From Bacteroidota bacterium (GTDB lineage Bacteria > Bacteroidota > Bacteroidia > B-17B0 > Aurantibacillaceae): 6,098 nt of DNA. The stretch is taken from assembly GCA_005800865.1 (NCBI GenBank), contig SYEI01000429.1, positions 1 to 6,098 on the forward strand. Direction: 5' to 3'. The notes under the pieces are model-generated. The model made no database searches, was not told the DNA's origin, and was given only the letters and a program-made list of their open reading frames with translations. Positions within the stretch are counted from its first letter, which is position 1; each line of letters starts with the position of its first letter. A program made the translations under genes and the position numbers. Positions 5,753 through 6,098 of this stretch are shown piece by piece.

Positions 5753-6098
5753 ATGGAACTAAAAACAATTTTAAAATATATAAATTATAAACTAACGGCT
5801 TATACCGAGCACGATTTACACTCACCGTTTTTATATAATTTTTATATGGAGTTAATAAAAAACGAACACCCTTTTGGAGATTTTGAAGAGTTAGATGCTA
5901 TAAGAAAAGAATTACAAAAAAACGCTACTGCTATCGACATCACTGATTTTGGTGCTGGATCTAAAAAATTAAAATCAAACAAACGTCAAATAAACGATAT
6001 AGCTAAACACGGGATTGCACAAAAAAAACAAGCAGAGTTTTTATACCGTTTACTAAATAAATTTACACCAAAAACAGTGGTTGAGTTGGGAACTTCCA
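5753..6098 (+). CDS. Class I SAM-dependent methyltransferase, N-terminal part (truncated by window edge)
   Basis: The ATG at 5753 opens a frame that runs off the window end after 115 full codons. It begins with a helical segment (MELKTILKYINYKL), HDLHSPF at 20-26, FEELDAIRKEL at 44-54 and DFGAGS at 65-70, and reaches TVVELGTS at 108-115, which fits motif I of class I methyltransferases (E/D-x-G-x-S/G) that binds S-adenosylmethionine. This N-terminal layout is typical of a Bacteroidota family annotated as SAM-dependent or O-methyltransferase with no fixed substrate. Most of the catalytic domain lies outside the window. Only one base separates it from the stop of the membrane-protein gene, which suggests a shared transcript and translational coupling. 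The start is supported by this spacing and by the family-like N-terminus. Confidence 0.85.
   Translation, partial: MELKTILKYINYKLTAYTEHDLHSPFLYNFYMELIKNEHPFGDFEELDAIRKELQKNATAIDITDFGAGSKKLKSNKRQINDIAKHGIAQKKQAEFLYRLLNKFTPKTVVELGTS

Overview
The window looks like chromosomal DNA of a member of the Bacteroidota, probably a flavobacterium-like or related lineage. The evidence is the AT-rich composition, two consecutive proteins ending in type IX secretion (T9SS) type A sorting domains (Y/S-P-N-P motif, C-terminal basic tail), the lack of strong Shine-Dalgarno sequences, and a textbook Bacteroidota promoter (TTTG, 20-nt spacer, TATATTTG) in front of the lipoprotein gene. All genes are on the + strand.

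Layout: (1) 2-697, the 3' end of a large T9SS-exported protein with a Bacteroidota 'FQNTG' beta-sandwich region and a C-terminal sorting domain. (2) 698-962, a 265-nt gap filled with nested inverted repeats: a long imperfect outer stem, a 9-bp inner stem, a 7-bp apical hairpin, then a separate perfect 13-bp hairpin and a 16-bp palindrome directly before the next start codon. (3) 963-2399, a secreted 'choice-of-anchor B' (LVIVD-type beta-propeller) protein with its own T9SS sorting domain. (4) 2407-3576, a 3-hydroxyacyl-CoA dehydrogenase of the PaaH type, 7 nt downstream and probably on the same transcript. (5) 3663-4232, an unrecognised cysteine-containing lipoprotein with its own promoter (3610-3641) and a strong intrinsic terminator (4253-4286), so it looks monocistronic. 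(6) 4351-5751, an integral membrane protein of the HTTM / vitamin K-dependent carboxylase-like family, whose start codon is not obvious. (7) 5753-6098 and beyond, the N-terminal part of a Bacteroidota class I SAM-dependent methyltransferase, 1 nt after the membrane protein and probably translationally coupled to it. The 60 nt between the terminator and 4351 hold no clear consensus promoter.

The genes do not form one recognisable pathway. Three or four products act in the envelope or outside the cell (two T9SS cargos, one lipoprotein, one membrane protein), and two are cytoplasmic enzymes. I see no CRISPR array, tRNA, rRNA, transposase, prophage gene or defence cassette, and no clear undescribed multi-gene system. 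The most unusual material is the structured gap at 703-903, followed by the self-contained lipoprotein unit and the start-codon puzzle of the membrane protein.
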